Below are positions 7,404 to 16,452 of a stretch of DNA of 64,000 nucleotides, piece by piece. Positions within the stretch are counted from its first letter, which is position 1. The number at the start of each line of letters is the position of its first letter. The DNA comes from Indioceanicola profundi (GTDB lineage: Bacteria; Pseudomonadota; Alphaproteobacteria; Azospirillales; Azospirillaceae). Under the pieces are notes generated by a model, which was not told where the DNA came from, did not search any database, and saw nothing but the letters and a program-made list of their open reading frames with translations. A program made the position numbers and the translations under genes. The DNA lies in assembly GCF_003568845.1 (NCBI RefSeq), contig NZ_CP030126.1:1019001-1083000 (forward strand). Direction: 5' to 3'.

Positions 7404-10400
7404 TCAGTTCTTCACCAGTCGGCTCCACCAGCCCTTCTTGGGCTTTTCCACCGGCGGGTTCACCGTGATCGCCGGGTTGGCGGGTACATCCTCCGCAGAT
7501 GCGGCGGCAGGCGCATCGGTCGCTTCCGGAGCGGGCGCAGCCCCAGCGGCCGGAGTTGCCGACGCTTCGGCAGCAGGTGCTTCGGCGACAGGTGCTTCGG
7601 TGGCCGCAGCCTCCGGAGCAGCCTTCTTCCGGCTCCGCGTCGCGCGCTTCTTCGGCGCGGGCGCTTCGGCGGCTTCGGGCGCGGCGTCCTCAGTGGCCTT
7701 TTTCCGGCTACGGGTGGCGCGCTTCTTCGGAGCAGGAGCCTCCTGGGCCGGAGCTTCCTCGGTCACCGTTTCGCCCGGAGGGGCGACATCAGCGGTGGCC
7801 GCCATCGCCTCCGGCGTGGCGCTTTCCGCGGCGGGGACAGCATCAGCGGTCGTCACCTCGGGCGTGGTGATGTCCGACGCATCCGCCTCGGAGACGTCGG
7901 CAGCAGGCTGTGCACCGGCAATCCCGGCGGCGTCGCCTTCCGCCGTGTCGGCGGACTGCTGCATCTCCTCCTCACGCTGGCGGGCACGACGGCGACCGCC
8001 GCGCTTGCCACGGCGGCGCTTCCGGCGACTGTCGCCATTGGCATCGTGGCTGTTCTCGCCCTCGGCAGACTGCTGGCCTTCGGTCTCATCGCCTTCGTCG
8101 TCGTCCTCGCCTTCCTCGGCATCGAAGCCTTGAGCGACCTCCGCTTCGGGCTTGGATTGATCCTCGGCGGGACCGAAGGCCTGCTGCTCACCCTCGCCAC
8201 GGTCGGTATCACGGTCCCGGCCACGACGGCGACGGCGGCGACGGCGACGATCGCGGTCCCCATTGCCGTTCTGTTGGTGCCCGTTGGCGGCATCCCCATT
8301 GGCGGCCTCAGCCTCGACCTCCTCCGGATCGTCTTGCTCGACCTCGTCCAGGTCGGTGGCCTCGGCCTCCAGCGCGCGGTCGGTCTCGGCAAAGACGCGC
8401 TCCGCGGTGATGGCGGCCACAGGCGCATCCTCACCCGGAAGCTTGGCACGGATGCGCTCCAGCCGGTGGGCCGGCGGGATCAGGCTGTCGTCTGCGGATA
8501 GATACACCCGGAACCCGTAGCGCCGCTCGATGGCGTTGAGCATGTCGCGCTTCTGGTTGAGGATATAGAGCGTGATCTGAGTCGCCGCGGTGACGGTGAT
8601 CTCGCTCGAGCGGCGACGGATGCCTTCCTCCTCGATGGCACGCAGCACCGCAAGCGCGGCGCTCTCCAGCGAGCGGATATGCCCGGTGCCCTCGCAATGC
8701 GGGCAGCGCTCGAAGTTGATCTCCTGGAGGGAGGGGCGCAGGCGTTGCCGCGACAGCTCCAGCAGACCGAAGGAGCTGATCCGGCCGAGCTGGATGCGGG
8801 CGCGGTCGGCCTTCATGGCCTCCTTCAGGCGCTTCTCGACGGCCGCGTTGTTACGGCCTTCCTCCATGTCGATGAAGTCGATGACGATCAGACCGGCCAG
8901 ATCGCGGAGACGGAGCTGGCGTGCCACCTCGTCCGCCGCTTCCAGGTTGGTCTTCAGCGCCGTCTCCTCGATGTTCCGCTCCTTGGTGGAGCGGCCGGAG
9001 TTGACGTCGATGGCGACCAGCGCCTCGGTCTGGTTGATGACCAGATAGCCGCCCGACTTGAGCTGGACCACCGGGTTGAACATGGCGTCGATCTGGTCCT
9101 CCACCTGATAGCGGTGGAAGAGCGGGATCTCCTCCTGATAATGCTGGACCCTCCTGGTGTGGCTGGGCATCAGCATGCGCATGAATTCGCGCGCGGTGCG
9201 GTAGCCCTGCTCGCCCTCCACCCAGATATCATCCACATCCTGCGAATAGAGATCGCGGATGGAGCGCTTGATCAGGTTCGCTTCCTCATAGATCAGCGCC
9301 GGGGCAACGGACTGCAGCGTCTGCTCCCGGATATTGTCCCAGAGGCGCATCAGATATTCGAGGTCGCGCTTGATCTCCGGCTGGGAGCGCTCGATACCCG
9401 CCGTGCGCAGGATCACCGACATGCCGTCGGGAATATCCAGCCCCTCCAGCAGGTCCTTCAGGCGCTTGCGGTCGGCCGGGTTGGTGATCTTGCGGGAAAT
9501 GCCGCCGCCGCGCGGGGTGTTCGGCATCAGCACGCAGTAGCGGCCGGGCAGGGACAGGTAGGTGGTCAGCGCCGCACCCTTGTTGCCGCGCTCCTCCTTC
9601 GTCACCTGTACCAGCAGGATCTGCCGGCGCTTGATGACTTCTTGGATCTTGTAGCTCTTCAGCGGGCGGACGGAGCGGGGTTTGCGGACGTCCTCCACCT
9701 CCTCCTCGACCGACTCCGCCGGTTCGGCGGACATGGCAACGGTCTTGGGCTTGCGACGGCGGACCGGCTTCTTCTTCTCACCCTCGGCCGGAGCGGCTCC
9801 ATCGGCGGCCTGAGCCGCCTGATCGCCGGCATCCGCGCCCTCGGCAGGCGTCTCAGCGGCGGCTTCGCCCGCCTTCTCCGCCTTGGTCTTGCGGGGGCGA
9901 CGGGCCGTGGTGCGCTTCTTCGGCTTGGCCGGCTCTTCGGCGGGAGCCTCGGTCACCGTCTCGTCCGGGGCGGCGACGGTCTGTTCGGCCGGGGAGGCCA
10001 GGGGGCTTTCGCCCTCGGCGCCCTCCAGCGGGGCGATAGCATGCGCCTCGGAGGAAGGGCCGCTTTCGTCCGCGGCATCATCGCCATTTCCGGCGGGCAG
10101 GGCGGGGGCGGTGCCGCCGACCTCGTCCACCGGTTCATCGCCGGCGGGAACATCCTCGACGCCGCTGCCGCTCTCGGCTTCAGCCTCGGCCAGTTCGGGC
10201 GCGGAGGCTTCATCCTCTTCCCGCTCCTCGCGGGCGGCGCGCTCATATTCCCGCATCAGCGCTTCGCGGTCAGCGACCGGGATGCGGTAATAGTCGGGGT
10301 GGATTTCGGAGAAGGCGAGGAAACCGTGCCGGTTCCCGCCATACTCGACGAAGGCGGCCTGGAGCGACGGCTCCACCCGGATGACCTTCGCGAGATAGAT

Positions 10401-10523
10401 GTTGCCCTTGAGCTGCTTTCTGGAGGCGATTTCGAAATCGAGCTCTTCCAGCTTGTTCCCATTCACGACGACAACCCGGGTTTCCTCCGGATGCGTCGCG
10501 TCCACAAGCATACGCTTGGCCAT
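7404..10523 (-). CDS. rne: Ribonuclease E
   Basis: The endoribonuclease central to mRNA decay and rRNA/tRNA processing, here 1039 aa. The ATG at 10523 is chosen because MAKRMLVDATHPEE is the conserved alphaproteobacterial start; the frame is open further upstream without support. The S1 domain starts near residue 30 and is split by an acidic, Ala/Pro-rich insertion at about 90-285. The DNase I-like catalytic part carries AIDVNSG (about 504) and VIDFIDM (about 545), and the Zn-link is CPHCEGTG (about 604). The tail after about residue 690 is low-complexity with Arg-rich blocks. Two copies of APAPKKRATRSRKKA lie in the tail, and a related Lys/Arg block lies in the S1 insertion. The C-terminus KKGWWSRLVKN resembles the conserved partner-binding end in alphaproteobacteria. 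Confidence 0.96.
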   Translation of the reverse strand: MAKRMLVDATHPEETRVVVVNGNKLEELDFEIASRKQLKGNIYLAKVIRVEPSLQAAFVEYGGNRHGFLAFSEIHPDYYRIPVADREALMREYERAAREEREEDEASAPELAEAEAESGSGVEDVPAGDEPVDEVGGTAPALPAGNGDDAADESGPSSEAHAIAPLEGAEGESPLASPAEQTVAAPDETVTEAPAEEPAKPKKRTTARRPRKTKAEKAGEAAAETPAEGADAGDQAAQAADGAAPAEGEKKKPVRRRKPKTVAMSAEPAESVEEEVEDVRKPRSVRPLKSYKIQEVIKRRQILLVQVTKEERGNKGAALTTYLSLPGRYCVLMPNTPRGGGISRKITNPADRKRLKDLLEGLDIPDGMSVILRTAGIERSQPEIKRDLEYLMRLWDNIREQTLQSVAPALIYEEANLIKRSIRDLYSQDVDDIWVEGEQGYRTAREFMRMLMPSHTRRVQHYQEEIPLFHRYQVEDQIDAMFNPVVQLKSGGYLVINQTEALVAIDVNSGRSTKERNIEETALKTNLEAADEVARQLRLRDLAGLIVIDFIDMEEGRNNAAVEKRLKEAMKADRARIQLGRISSFGLLELSRQRLRPSLQEINFERCPHCEGTGHIRSLESAALAVLRAIEEEGIRRRSSEITVTAATQITLYILNQKRDMLNAIERRYGFRVYLSADDSLIPPAHRLERIRAKLPGEDAPVAAITAERVFAETDRALEAEATDLDEVEQDDPEEVEAEAANGDAANGHQQNGNGDRDRRRRRRRRRGRDRDTDRGEGEQQAFGPAEDQSKPEAEVAQGFDAEEGEDDDEGDETEGQQSAEGENSHDANGDSRRKRRRGKRGGRRRARQREEEMQQSADTAEGDAAGIAGAQPAADVSEADASDITTPEVTTADAVPAAESATPEAMAATADVAPPGETVTEEAPAQEAPAPKKRATRSRKKATEDAAPEAAEAPAPKKRATRSRKKAAPEAAATEAPVAEAPAAEASATPAAGAAPAPEATDAPAAASAEDVPANPAITVNPPVEKPKKGWWSRLVKN

Positions 10524-11048
10524 ATGTTTTCCCCATGGCTGCGCCAGTCCATCCGCGCGACCCACGGCGGGACAGGCGCGCCACCTGTCTGAGCGAAGCT
10601 GCTCGGCGCGGGCCCGATCTTCCCGCCGAACGGCGCTCATCCGAGGCTGCCAGGACGGGGAGGGCACCCTTGCCGGGCCTTCCGGAGGTTCAACTTCCGG
10701 AAAGCCAGCTTCGAGTTTCTACTTCACCGCTGATCCAGGAAGCGTCGCGATCCGCGGATGCGGGGCGGAAAGCGTTCGGCCTGCCGCGCAAGCCCGGGAG
10801 GCGACGCCCCACCCGCCAAAGGCGAGCGGTGCTGGATGCGGTTTGTCGCGACCGTGAAGATAAACACTCGCTACCCCGTTCCACAATGAAAGAATTGGTC
10901 CGTTGAATTTATTGGTCCCGCTTTCGGCAGTTTGGCTGGCGGACGGCAGCCTGATAAGATGGCGTCTCATCATCCGTCTTGAGTGCATTGATTCTTCTAG
11001 GGTACACAGAAGGGCAAGATTCGACGGCGGCGCGCAGGAGGGGGCGCG
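10524..11048. other. Intergenic region between rne and the amidase gene
   Basis: 525 bp between divergent genes. No credible coding sequence is seen. The rne-proximal 330 bp would be a long 5' untranslated region if the promoter at 10857-10886 is used; long rne leaders that allow autoregulation are known in other proteobacteria. The amidase side has TTGAGT and TTGATT elements near 10979-10994, but their spacing to a -10 element is poor. Confidence 0.6.
10857..10886 (-). promoter_or_regulatory. Candidate rne promoter
   Basis: On the minus strand TTGTGG (10886-10881) and TATCTT (10862-10857) are 18 bases apart, inside the most AT-rich part of the region. Transcription would start about 330 nt before the rne ATG. 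Confidence 0.35.
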
Positions 11049-12506
11049 GTGACGGTGAGACAATCCAGGGCACCAGGGCGAATCCAGCCCCGCCGCGGCC
11101 ACTGCCGGCTGCAGGCGGCAATCGGCGTTTGCGTCCGGGGGCTCTTCCTGTTGCTTCTCGCCATCGCAGGACTTTGCCCGGCACCCTCTGCCCTCGCGCA
11201 GCCGCAGGCGGTCCAGGCGGCTGCGCTGCCTGGGATCGGCGCTGCGCCGGTGGCGACCGAGATGCGGCTCGGCGTGCATCCCGACAAGACCCGCTTCGTT
11301 ATGGAGCTGAGTCGGGAAACGGCCTTCCGGCTGGTGACGGAGCGCGACCCCTGGCGCGTTGCAATCGACCTTCCCGAGATCGCGTTCATGCCGCCCGCCA
11401 TGCCCGCCGGCCGCGGCCTGATCGGGCGCTTGCGACGTGAACCGGCGTCCAGCGGGGTGCGGATCGTGTTGGATACCACATCTCCGGTACGCGTCGCCTG
11501 GGCCGAGGTGATTCCTCCCCGTGACGGCAAGCCGCCGCGCTTCGTTCTGGATCTGGTGCAGGTGGATGCGACGGGCTTCGTCGCTGCCGTTCTGCAAGGC
11601 GGGACCGCACAGTCTGCGCTGCCGGCCGTGGCTGCAACGCCGGACCTCCGGCAGGTACAGCCGCCGGCACGCAGCGCGGCTCCCGCGGCGAAGCCCCCGC
11701 CCGAACCGCAACTTGCCGCTTCTGTGGCCCTGACGTCCCGACTGGTGCCGGCTGCGGTGTCCGGCATGGGGGTGGCGGTGCCGGTGCCCCGCGCGAAGCC
11801 GACTCCGCCAAGCAAGCCTCTCATCGTTCTCGATCCCGGACATGGCGGCCAGGACCCCGGCGCTATCGCCGTGACCGGCGCCAAGGAGAAGGACATCACC
11901 CTGGCCGCCGCCCTTGAGCTGCGCCGCCAACTGCTCGCGACCGGGCGGTACCGGGTTGCCATGACCCGCGAAACGGATGTGTTCGTGCGGCTACGGGACC
12001 GCGTGGCGAATGCGCGGGCACTGGGCGCCGACCTTTTCATCTCGCTGCATGCCGACAGCATCGGCCGCAAGGAGGTGCGGGGGCTGTCAGTCTACACCTT
12101 GTCGGAGAAGGCCACCGACCGGGAGGCCGACATGCTTGCCCAACGCGAGAACCGGGCGGACGCCATCGTCGGCATGGATCTGTCGGGGGAGGCGGACGAG
12201 GTGGTCTCCATCCTCATCAACCTCGCCCAGCGGGATACCCGGAACCAGTCTCTCCGCCTTGCCTCACTGACCGTGCGGGAGGTGGGCAAGCAGGTGAAGC
12301 TGCTGCCGCATCCACAGCGATCCGCCGGATTTGCGGTGCTGACGGCGCCCGATGTGCCGTCGATACTGGTCGAAATGGGCTATCTCTCCCACCCCGCCGA
12401 CGCGAAGCTGTTGAGCAGCGCCGGCCACCGGCAGAAACTGGCTCGCGGTCTGGTCAGGGCCGTGGACGACTATTTCGGCGGGCAGATATTCGCCAGCCGG
12501 TCATAG
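11049..12506 (+). CDS. amiC: N-acetylmuramoyl-L-alanine amidase (AmiC-like)
   Basis: A periplasmic hydrolase that cuts the bond between MurNAc and L-alanine during septum splitting; 485 aa from a GTG behind GGAGG. A long signal peptide ends near SALAQPQ. An AMIN domain (about residues 70-190, RFVMELSRETAFRL to FVLDLVQV) targets the protein to peptidoglycan or the septum. After an Ala/Pro linker comes the Amidase_3 domain with the zinc ligands in LDPGHGGQDPGA, a second set in SLHADSI, and the catalytic Glu in VEMGYLSHP. PBP1A follows 109 bp downstream in the same direction, so a cell-wall operon is likely. Confidence 0.93.
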   Translation: MTVRQSRAPGRIQPRRGHCRLQAAIGVCVRGLFLLLLAIAGLCPAPSALAQPQAVQAAALPGIGAAPVATEMRLGVHPDKTRFVMELSRETAFRLVTERDPWRVAIDLPEIAFMPPAMPAGRGLIGRLRREPASSGVRIVLDTTSPVRVAWAEVIPPRDGKPPRFVLDLVQVDATGFVAAVLQGGTAQSALPAVAATPDLRQVQPPARSAAPAAKPPPEPQLAASVALTSRLVPAAVSGMGVAVPVPRAKPTPPSKPLIVLDPGHGGQDPGAIAVTGAKEKDITLAAALELRRQLLATGRYRVAMTRETDVFVRLRDRVANARALGADLFISLHADSIGRKEVRGLSVYTLSEKATDREADMLAQRENRADAIVGMDLSGEADEVVSILINLAQRDTRNQSLRLASLTVREVGKQVKLLPHPQRSAGFAVLTAPDVPSILVEMGYLSHPADAKLLSSAGHRQKLARGLVRAVDDYFGGQIFASRS

Positions 12507-12615
12507 GGGCGACATAATCGCACCTGATCTGTAGGATGTCCTGCCCGGCGAGGTCCGCCGGCAGTCCTGCCGCGTTCATTGGGCGGCCCTTCGATCACCT
12601 GGACCCGGTACTGCG

Positions 12616-15243
12616 ATGCGTATCCTACTCGGCCTGTTCTCCATCACGCTGCTGCTCGGTATCGCCGCGGCGGCGGCCTTCGTTTGGGGGCTGTGGCACT
12701 TCGGGCAGGGCCTGCCGGAGCATCGGCAGCTGGCGGACTACGATCCGCCGGTCTCCACCCGCATCCATGCCGGAGATGGACGCATGATCGCGGAGTTCGC
12801 GACGGAGCGGCGGGTGTTCGTACCGATCGAGGCGATTCCCAGGCGCGTCGCCCGCGCCTTCGTCTCGGCCGAGGACCAGAACTTTTTCGAGCATTCGGGC
12901 GTGGACTGGATCGCCGTGGCGCGAGCCGTGGCCCAGAACGTCCAGAATGTTGCCCAGGGCCGGCGGCTGATCGGCGCTTCGACGATCACCCAGCAGGTTG
13001 CTCGTAACTTCCTTCTTTCCAATGAGGTGAGCTGGGAGCGCAAGATCCGGGAGGCAATCCTGGCCCACCGGATCGAGCGGGCCATGGGCAAGGACCGCAT
13101 CCTCGAGCTGTATCTGAACGAGATTTTCCTTGGCAACCGCTCCTATGGCGTGGGTGCCGCGGCGCTGGCCTATTTCGACAAATCGCTGGATGAGCTGACC
13201 ATCGCGGAATCGGCGTTCCTGGCGTCCTTGCCCAAGGCGCCGGACCGGTATTACCGGGAGCGGTTCCGCGGCGCGGCCATTGCACGGCGCGACTACGTGA
13301 TCGGCCGCATGCTGGAGGATGACTACATCACGCCGGCGGAGGCCGAGGAGGCCCGGGCCGAGCCCCTGACCTTCCGGGCTGAGCGCGGCGTCCAGATGGT
13401 TCAGGCCGACTATTTCGTCGAGGAGGTCCGGCGCGAACTGCTGGGCGTTTATGGCGAGCAGAAGCTCTATGGGGGCGGTCTCTCCATCCGCACGACTTTG
13501 AACCCGGAAGTCCAGACCATCGCCCGGCGCGAACTGCGCGAGGGGCTGATGGCTTTTGACCGCCGCAAGGGCTGGCGCGGCCCGGTCACCCGGTTGGAGA
13601 ATTTCGATGGCTGGAAGGACCAGCTCGCCGCCGTCGACAAGCCCGCAGGAGCCGAAGAGTGGCAACTTGCCGTCGTGCTGGAGACCACGCCGGAGGAGGC
13701 GCAGGTCGGGCTCACCGACGGAAGCCGCGGGCGCATCCTGCTGGAACAGCTCAAATGGGCTCGGAAGGCATTGGACGGCGATAAGCTCGGCCCGGCCGTG
13801 AAGCAGCCTTCCGACGCCATCGTCACAGGCGACGTCGTTCTGGTGGAAAAGCTGGAGAAGGCGGTCGACCCGGCCGACGCCGCGGCTGCGGAACTTGGCG
13901 ACGAAGCCGTTGAGGGGGATGAGAATGCGCCCGCCGCGGCGGACAGCTATGCCCTGCGGCAGGTCCCGGAGGTTCAAGGCGCGCTGGTGGCGATGGACCC
14001 GCATACCGGCCGCGTGCTGGCCATGGTGGGCGGCTTCTCTGCCCGGATAAGCCAGTTCAACCGCGCCACCCAGGCCCACCGCCAGCCCGGCTCCGCCTTC
14101 AAGCCCTTCGTCTATCTGGCCGCCCTTCAGCAGGGTTTCACCCCCAGCTCGCTGATCCTGGATGCGCCCTTCGCGATGGATCAGGGTGCTGGTCTGGGCA
14201 AGTGGAAGCCGTCCAACTACACGGACCGGTTCTATGGCCCGACACCGCTGCGCGTCGGTATCGAAAAGTCGCGCAACGTGATGACCGTGCGGTTGGCCCA
14301 GTATGTCGGCATGGACCCGATCGTAAAGATCGCACGGGAGTTCGGAATTACCGAGAACCTGCCGCCCCATCTCTCCATGTCGCTGGGAGCGGGCGAGACG
14401 ACGGTCCTGAACCTGACATCCGCCTACGCGATGCTGGTCAATGGCGGCAAGAAGATCGAGCCGACCTTTATCGACCGTGTCCAGGACCGGACCGGCAAGA
14501 CGATCTACCGCCACGATCAGCGCCCTTGCCCCGGTTGCGAAGGGCTTGTCTGGCAGGATGTGGCGCCGACATTGGGCGGTGCGGCGAACGACAACGCGTC
14601 GTCGCCGGTCCGGGTGGCCGCTGCCGGCCCTGGATTGGTGTCCGTGCCGGAAGGCCAAGAGCCGCCGCGTCACGCCATGCCGGTGCCGAATATTCCGGAC
14701 GACCGGCCGCAGGTCGCCGATCCGCGTCACACCTACCAGATCGTCTCCATGCTGGAGGGCGTTGTCCAGCGCGGCACCGGTATCCGCATCCGGGAGGTCG
14801 GCAAACCGCTGGCTGGCAAGACCGGGACCACCAACGACAGCCTGGACGCCTGGTTCGTGGGCTTCTCCCCCGATCTGGCCGTCGGCATCTTTGTCGGCTA
14901 TGACCAGCCACGCTCCCTCGGCACCAGAGAAACAGGCTCCAGCATCGCGGTTCCGATCTTCCGCGACTTCATGGCAGCGGCACTGGAGGGGCAGCCGGCG
15001 ACCCCGTTCCGCATGCCGCCGGGACTCCGGCTCGTCCGGGTGGATGCGGAAACCGGCCGTCCGGCACGCCCCGGCGACCGCGGCGCGATCTGGGAGGCCT
15101 TCATCCCCGGCACCGAGCCGACTGGCGGAGAAGGGGTGCTGGACGGCAGCGATGACAGCTCCGTCTGGTTGTCGGAAGGCGCGGCCGCGCAGGGCCGTCC
15201 GCGCCAGCCCACCGTCGGCACCGGCACCGGCGGCGTGTACTAG
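12616..15243 (+). CDS. mrcA: Penicillin-binding protein 1A
   Basis: A bifunctional peptidoglycan synthase of 875 aa. An N-terminal membrane anchor (residues about 1-28) is followed by the GT51 glycosyltransferase domain, with catalytic Glu86 in AEDQNFFEHSG and the GASTITQQVARN signature. The transpeptidase domain has the active serine S493 in SAFK (493-496), the SRN motif, and KTGTT starting at K735. An OB-like insertion lies between the two catalytic parts, as in other class A PBPs of Gram-negative bacteria. It is in tandem with the amidase gene and lies in the inner membrane facing the periplasm. Confidence 0.96.
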   Translation: MRILLGLFSITLLLGIAAAAAFVWGLWHFGQGLPEHRQLADYDPPVSTRIHAGDGRMIAEFATERRVFVPIEAIPRRVARAFVSAEDQNFFEHSGVDWIAVARAVAQNVQNVAQGRRLIGASTITQQVARNFLLSNEVSWERKIREAILAHRIERAMGKDRILELYLNEIFLGNRSYGVGAAALAYFDKSLDELTIAESAFLASLPKAPDRYYRERFRGAAIARRDYVIGRMLEDDYITPAEAEEARAEPLTFRAERGVQMVQADYFVEEVRRELLGVYGEQKLYGGGLSIRTTLNPEVQTIARRELREGLMAFDRRKGWRGPVTRLENFDGWKDQLAAVDKPAGAEEWQLAVVLETTPEEAQVGLTDGSRGRILLEQLKWARKALDGDKLGPAVKQPSDAIVTGDVVLVEKLEKAVDPADAAAAELGDEAVEGDENAPAAADSYALRQVPEVQGALVAMDPHTGRVLAMVGGFSARISQFNRATQAHRQPGSAFKPFVYLAALQQGFTPSSLILDAPFAMDQGAGLGKWKPSNYTDRFYGPTPLRVGIEKSRNVMTVRLAQYVGMDPIVKIAREFGITENLPPHLSMSLGAGETTVLNLTSAYAMLVNGGKKIEPTFIDRVQDRTGKTIYRHDQRPCPGCEGLVWQDVAPTLGGAANDNASSPVRVAAAGPGLVSVPEGQEPPRHAMPVPNIPDDRPQVADPRHTYQIVSMLEGVVQRGTGIRIREVGKPLAGKTGTTNDSLDAWFVGFSPDLAVGIFVGYDQPRSLGTRETGSSIAVPIFRDFMAAALEGQPATPFRMPPGLRLVRVDAETGRPARPGDRGAIWEAFIPGTEPTGGEGVLDGSDDSSVWLSEGAAAQGRPRQPTVGTGTGGVY

Positions 15244-15626
15244 GCATTCGCCGGCCATGGTCGCGGATCAGCTGATCCAGGATCATGGCCGATTGCGAAA
15301 GCCTGCTGACACGAGCGTAGATATGTGGCGATCGGCAATCCTGCCGTCGCCTCGAATGCGTTCCAGCATAGGCGCTGCCATTCGTCCAGCTCCAAGCCGA
15401 TCTGAACCGCGCATCGTGTCCGCGCTATCGACCGCACGTCCACACAGGTCCGCCATGCATCCGCCGCCCATGTTGCCGACGGGTAACAGACGCGACTGGA
15501 CGATTTCCAATTGATCTACATCAGGGTCAAGTCTTCGCTGCCGGCCTAAAGCTCTCCTCACTTCACAAGAACAACATCGTGCGAATGCCGGAACGTTCGG
15601 CGACTGCATGATTAAGGAGAGCCAAC
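15244..15626. other. Intergenic region upstream of the OmpW gene
   Basis: 383 bp with no convincing gene. The PBP1A-proximal 250 bp show nothing recognisable. The last 120 bp hold the FNR/FixK-type box, a possible -10 element (TAAAGC, 15546-15551) and the AAGGAG ribosome binding site of the porin gene. Confidence 0.6.
15511..15524. promoter_or_regulatory. FNR/FixK-type binding site upstream of ompW
   Basis: TTGAT-CTAC-ATCAG matches the TTGAT-N4-ATCAA consensus of FNR/FixK regulators at all but the last base. If it is a class II site centred at -41.5, transcription starts near 15559 with TAAAGC as the -10 element, 68 nt before the ATG. E. coli ompW is known to be oxygen-controlled through FNR. 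Confidence 0.6.
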
Positions 15627-16286
15627 ATGTCTCGTCTTGCCACGCTTGCGACCGCAACCTGCGCCCTTGTGGCCGCTTCCGCTTTCATGCCGGCGACAGC
15701 GTCCGCCAAGGAAGCCGGGGATCTGCTGGTGCGCTTGCGCGGACTCTACGTCACGCCGAATGAGTCCAGCAGCCTTTCGGTCGGCGGCGCGGACATCACC
15801 GGGAAGGCCAAGGTGGACGACCAAGTCGTCCCCGAACTGGACTTCAGCTACTTCTTCACCGACAACATCGCGGCGGAATTGATCCTCGCCACGACCAACC
15901 ATGACGTGAAGGCGGACGGAACGCCGCTGGGCGCCTCGGTCGATCTGGGAGATGTCTGGCTGCTGCCGCCGACCCTCACGCTCCAGTACCACCTGAACCC
16001 CAAGGGTCAGGTCAGCCCCTATGTCGGCGCCGGCGTGAACTACACCATCTTCTACGGCGAGGATGCGGGTGCGGCGCAGAGCGTCTCCTACGATGACGGC
16101 TTCGGCTGGGCGCTCCAGGCGGGCGTGGATGTCGCGGTGACGGGCAACTGGTTTGTGAACCTGGACGTCAAGAAGCTGTGGCTGAACACCGACGTGAAGA
16201 TCACGGTGAACCCCACCACGGTGGTGGATGCGGACGTGGATCTCGATCCCTGGATCGTCGGTGTCGGCATCGGCTACCGGTTCTGA
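15627..16286 (+). CDS. ompW: OmpW-family outer membrane protein
   Basis: A 219-aa beta-barrel protein of the OmpW/AlkL family, small eight-stranded porins that pass hydrophobic compounds. The signal peptide runs to about residue 27 (ATASAKE). Family features are DLLVRLRGLYVTP at the mature N-terminus, PTLTLQYHLNPKGQVSPYVGAG in the middle (split here as two barrel strands), and the C-terminal GVGIGYRF, ending in Phe as barrel proteins do. The ribosome binding site AAGGAG is 8 bases before the ATG. An FNR/FixK-type box upstream suggests induction at low oxygen. Confidence 0.93.
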   Translation: MSRLATLATATCALVAASAFMPATASAKEAGDLLVRLRGLYVTPNESSSLSVGGADITGKAKVDDQVVPELDFSYFFTDNIAAELILATTNHDVKADGTPLGASVDLGDVWLLPPTLTLQYHLNPKGQVSPYVGAGVNYTIFYGEDAGAAQSVSYDDGFGWALQAGVDVAVTGNWFVNLDVKKLWLNTDVKITVNPTTVVDADVDLDPWIVGVGIGYRF

Positions 16287-16287
16287 T

Positions 16288-16340
16288 CCGCCCTGGAAAG
16301 GGCGGCGAGGGGGCGCGGGTCCAAAAGGGAGCCGCGCCCC
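16288..16340 (+). terminator. Double hairpin after ompW
   Basis: The first stem, CCGCCCT with AGGGCGG, begins right after the stop codon. The second is GGGGCGCGG (16310-16318) with CCGCGCCCC (16332-16340), followed by only a short T run. It lies between ompW and the prfB promoter. Confidence 0.5.
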
Positions 16341-16368
16341 TTCCATTTGGCGAAAGGGCAAAGAAGCC

Positions 16369-16397
16369 TTGGCCTGCGCGGTCATGGAGGCTACATA
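16369..16397 (+). promoter_or_regulatory. Sigma-70-type promoter of prfB
   Basis: TTGGCC (16369-16374) and TACATA (16392-16397) are 17 bases apart. Transcription would begin near 16404, about 50 nt before the prfB ATG. Confidence 0.5.
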
Positions 16398-16452
16398 AGC
16401 CCCTCGACAATTCTGTCGCTATCAGACCGGGTTTGTATCAAGGGGAACCGCC

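Noticed and set aside
8679-10592. A 637-codon plus-strand frame.
   Set aside because: It is antisense to rne.
10979-11003. TTGAGT...TAGGGT as a promoter for the amidase gene.
   Set aside because: The spacer is 13 bases, too short for a sigma-70 promoter.
12625-15258. An 877-codon open frame on the minus strand.
   Set aside because: It is the antisense shadow of the PBP1A gene, whose catalytic motifs are all on the plus strand. Long antisense frames are common at this GC content.
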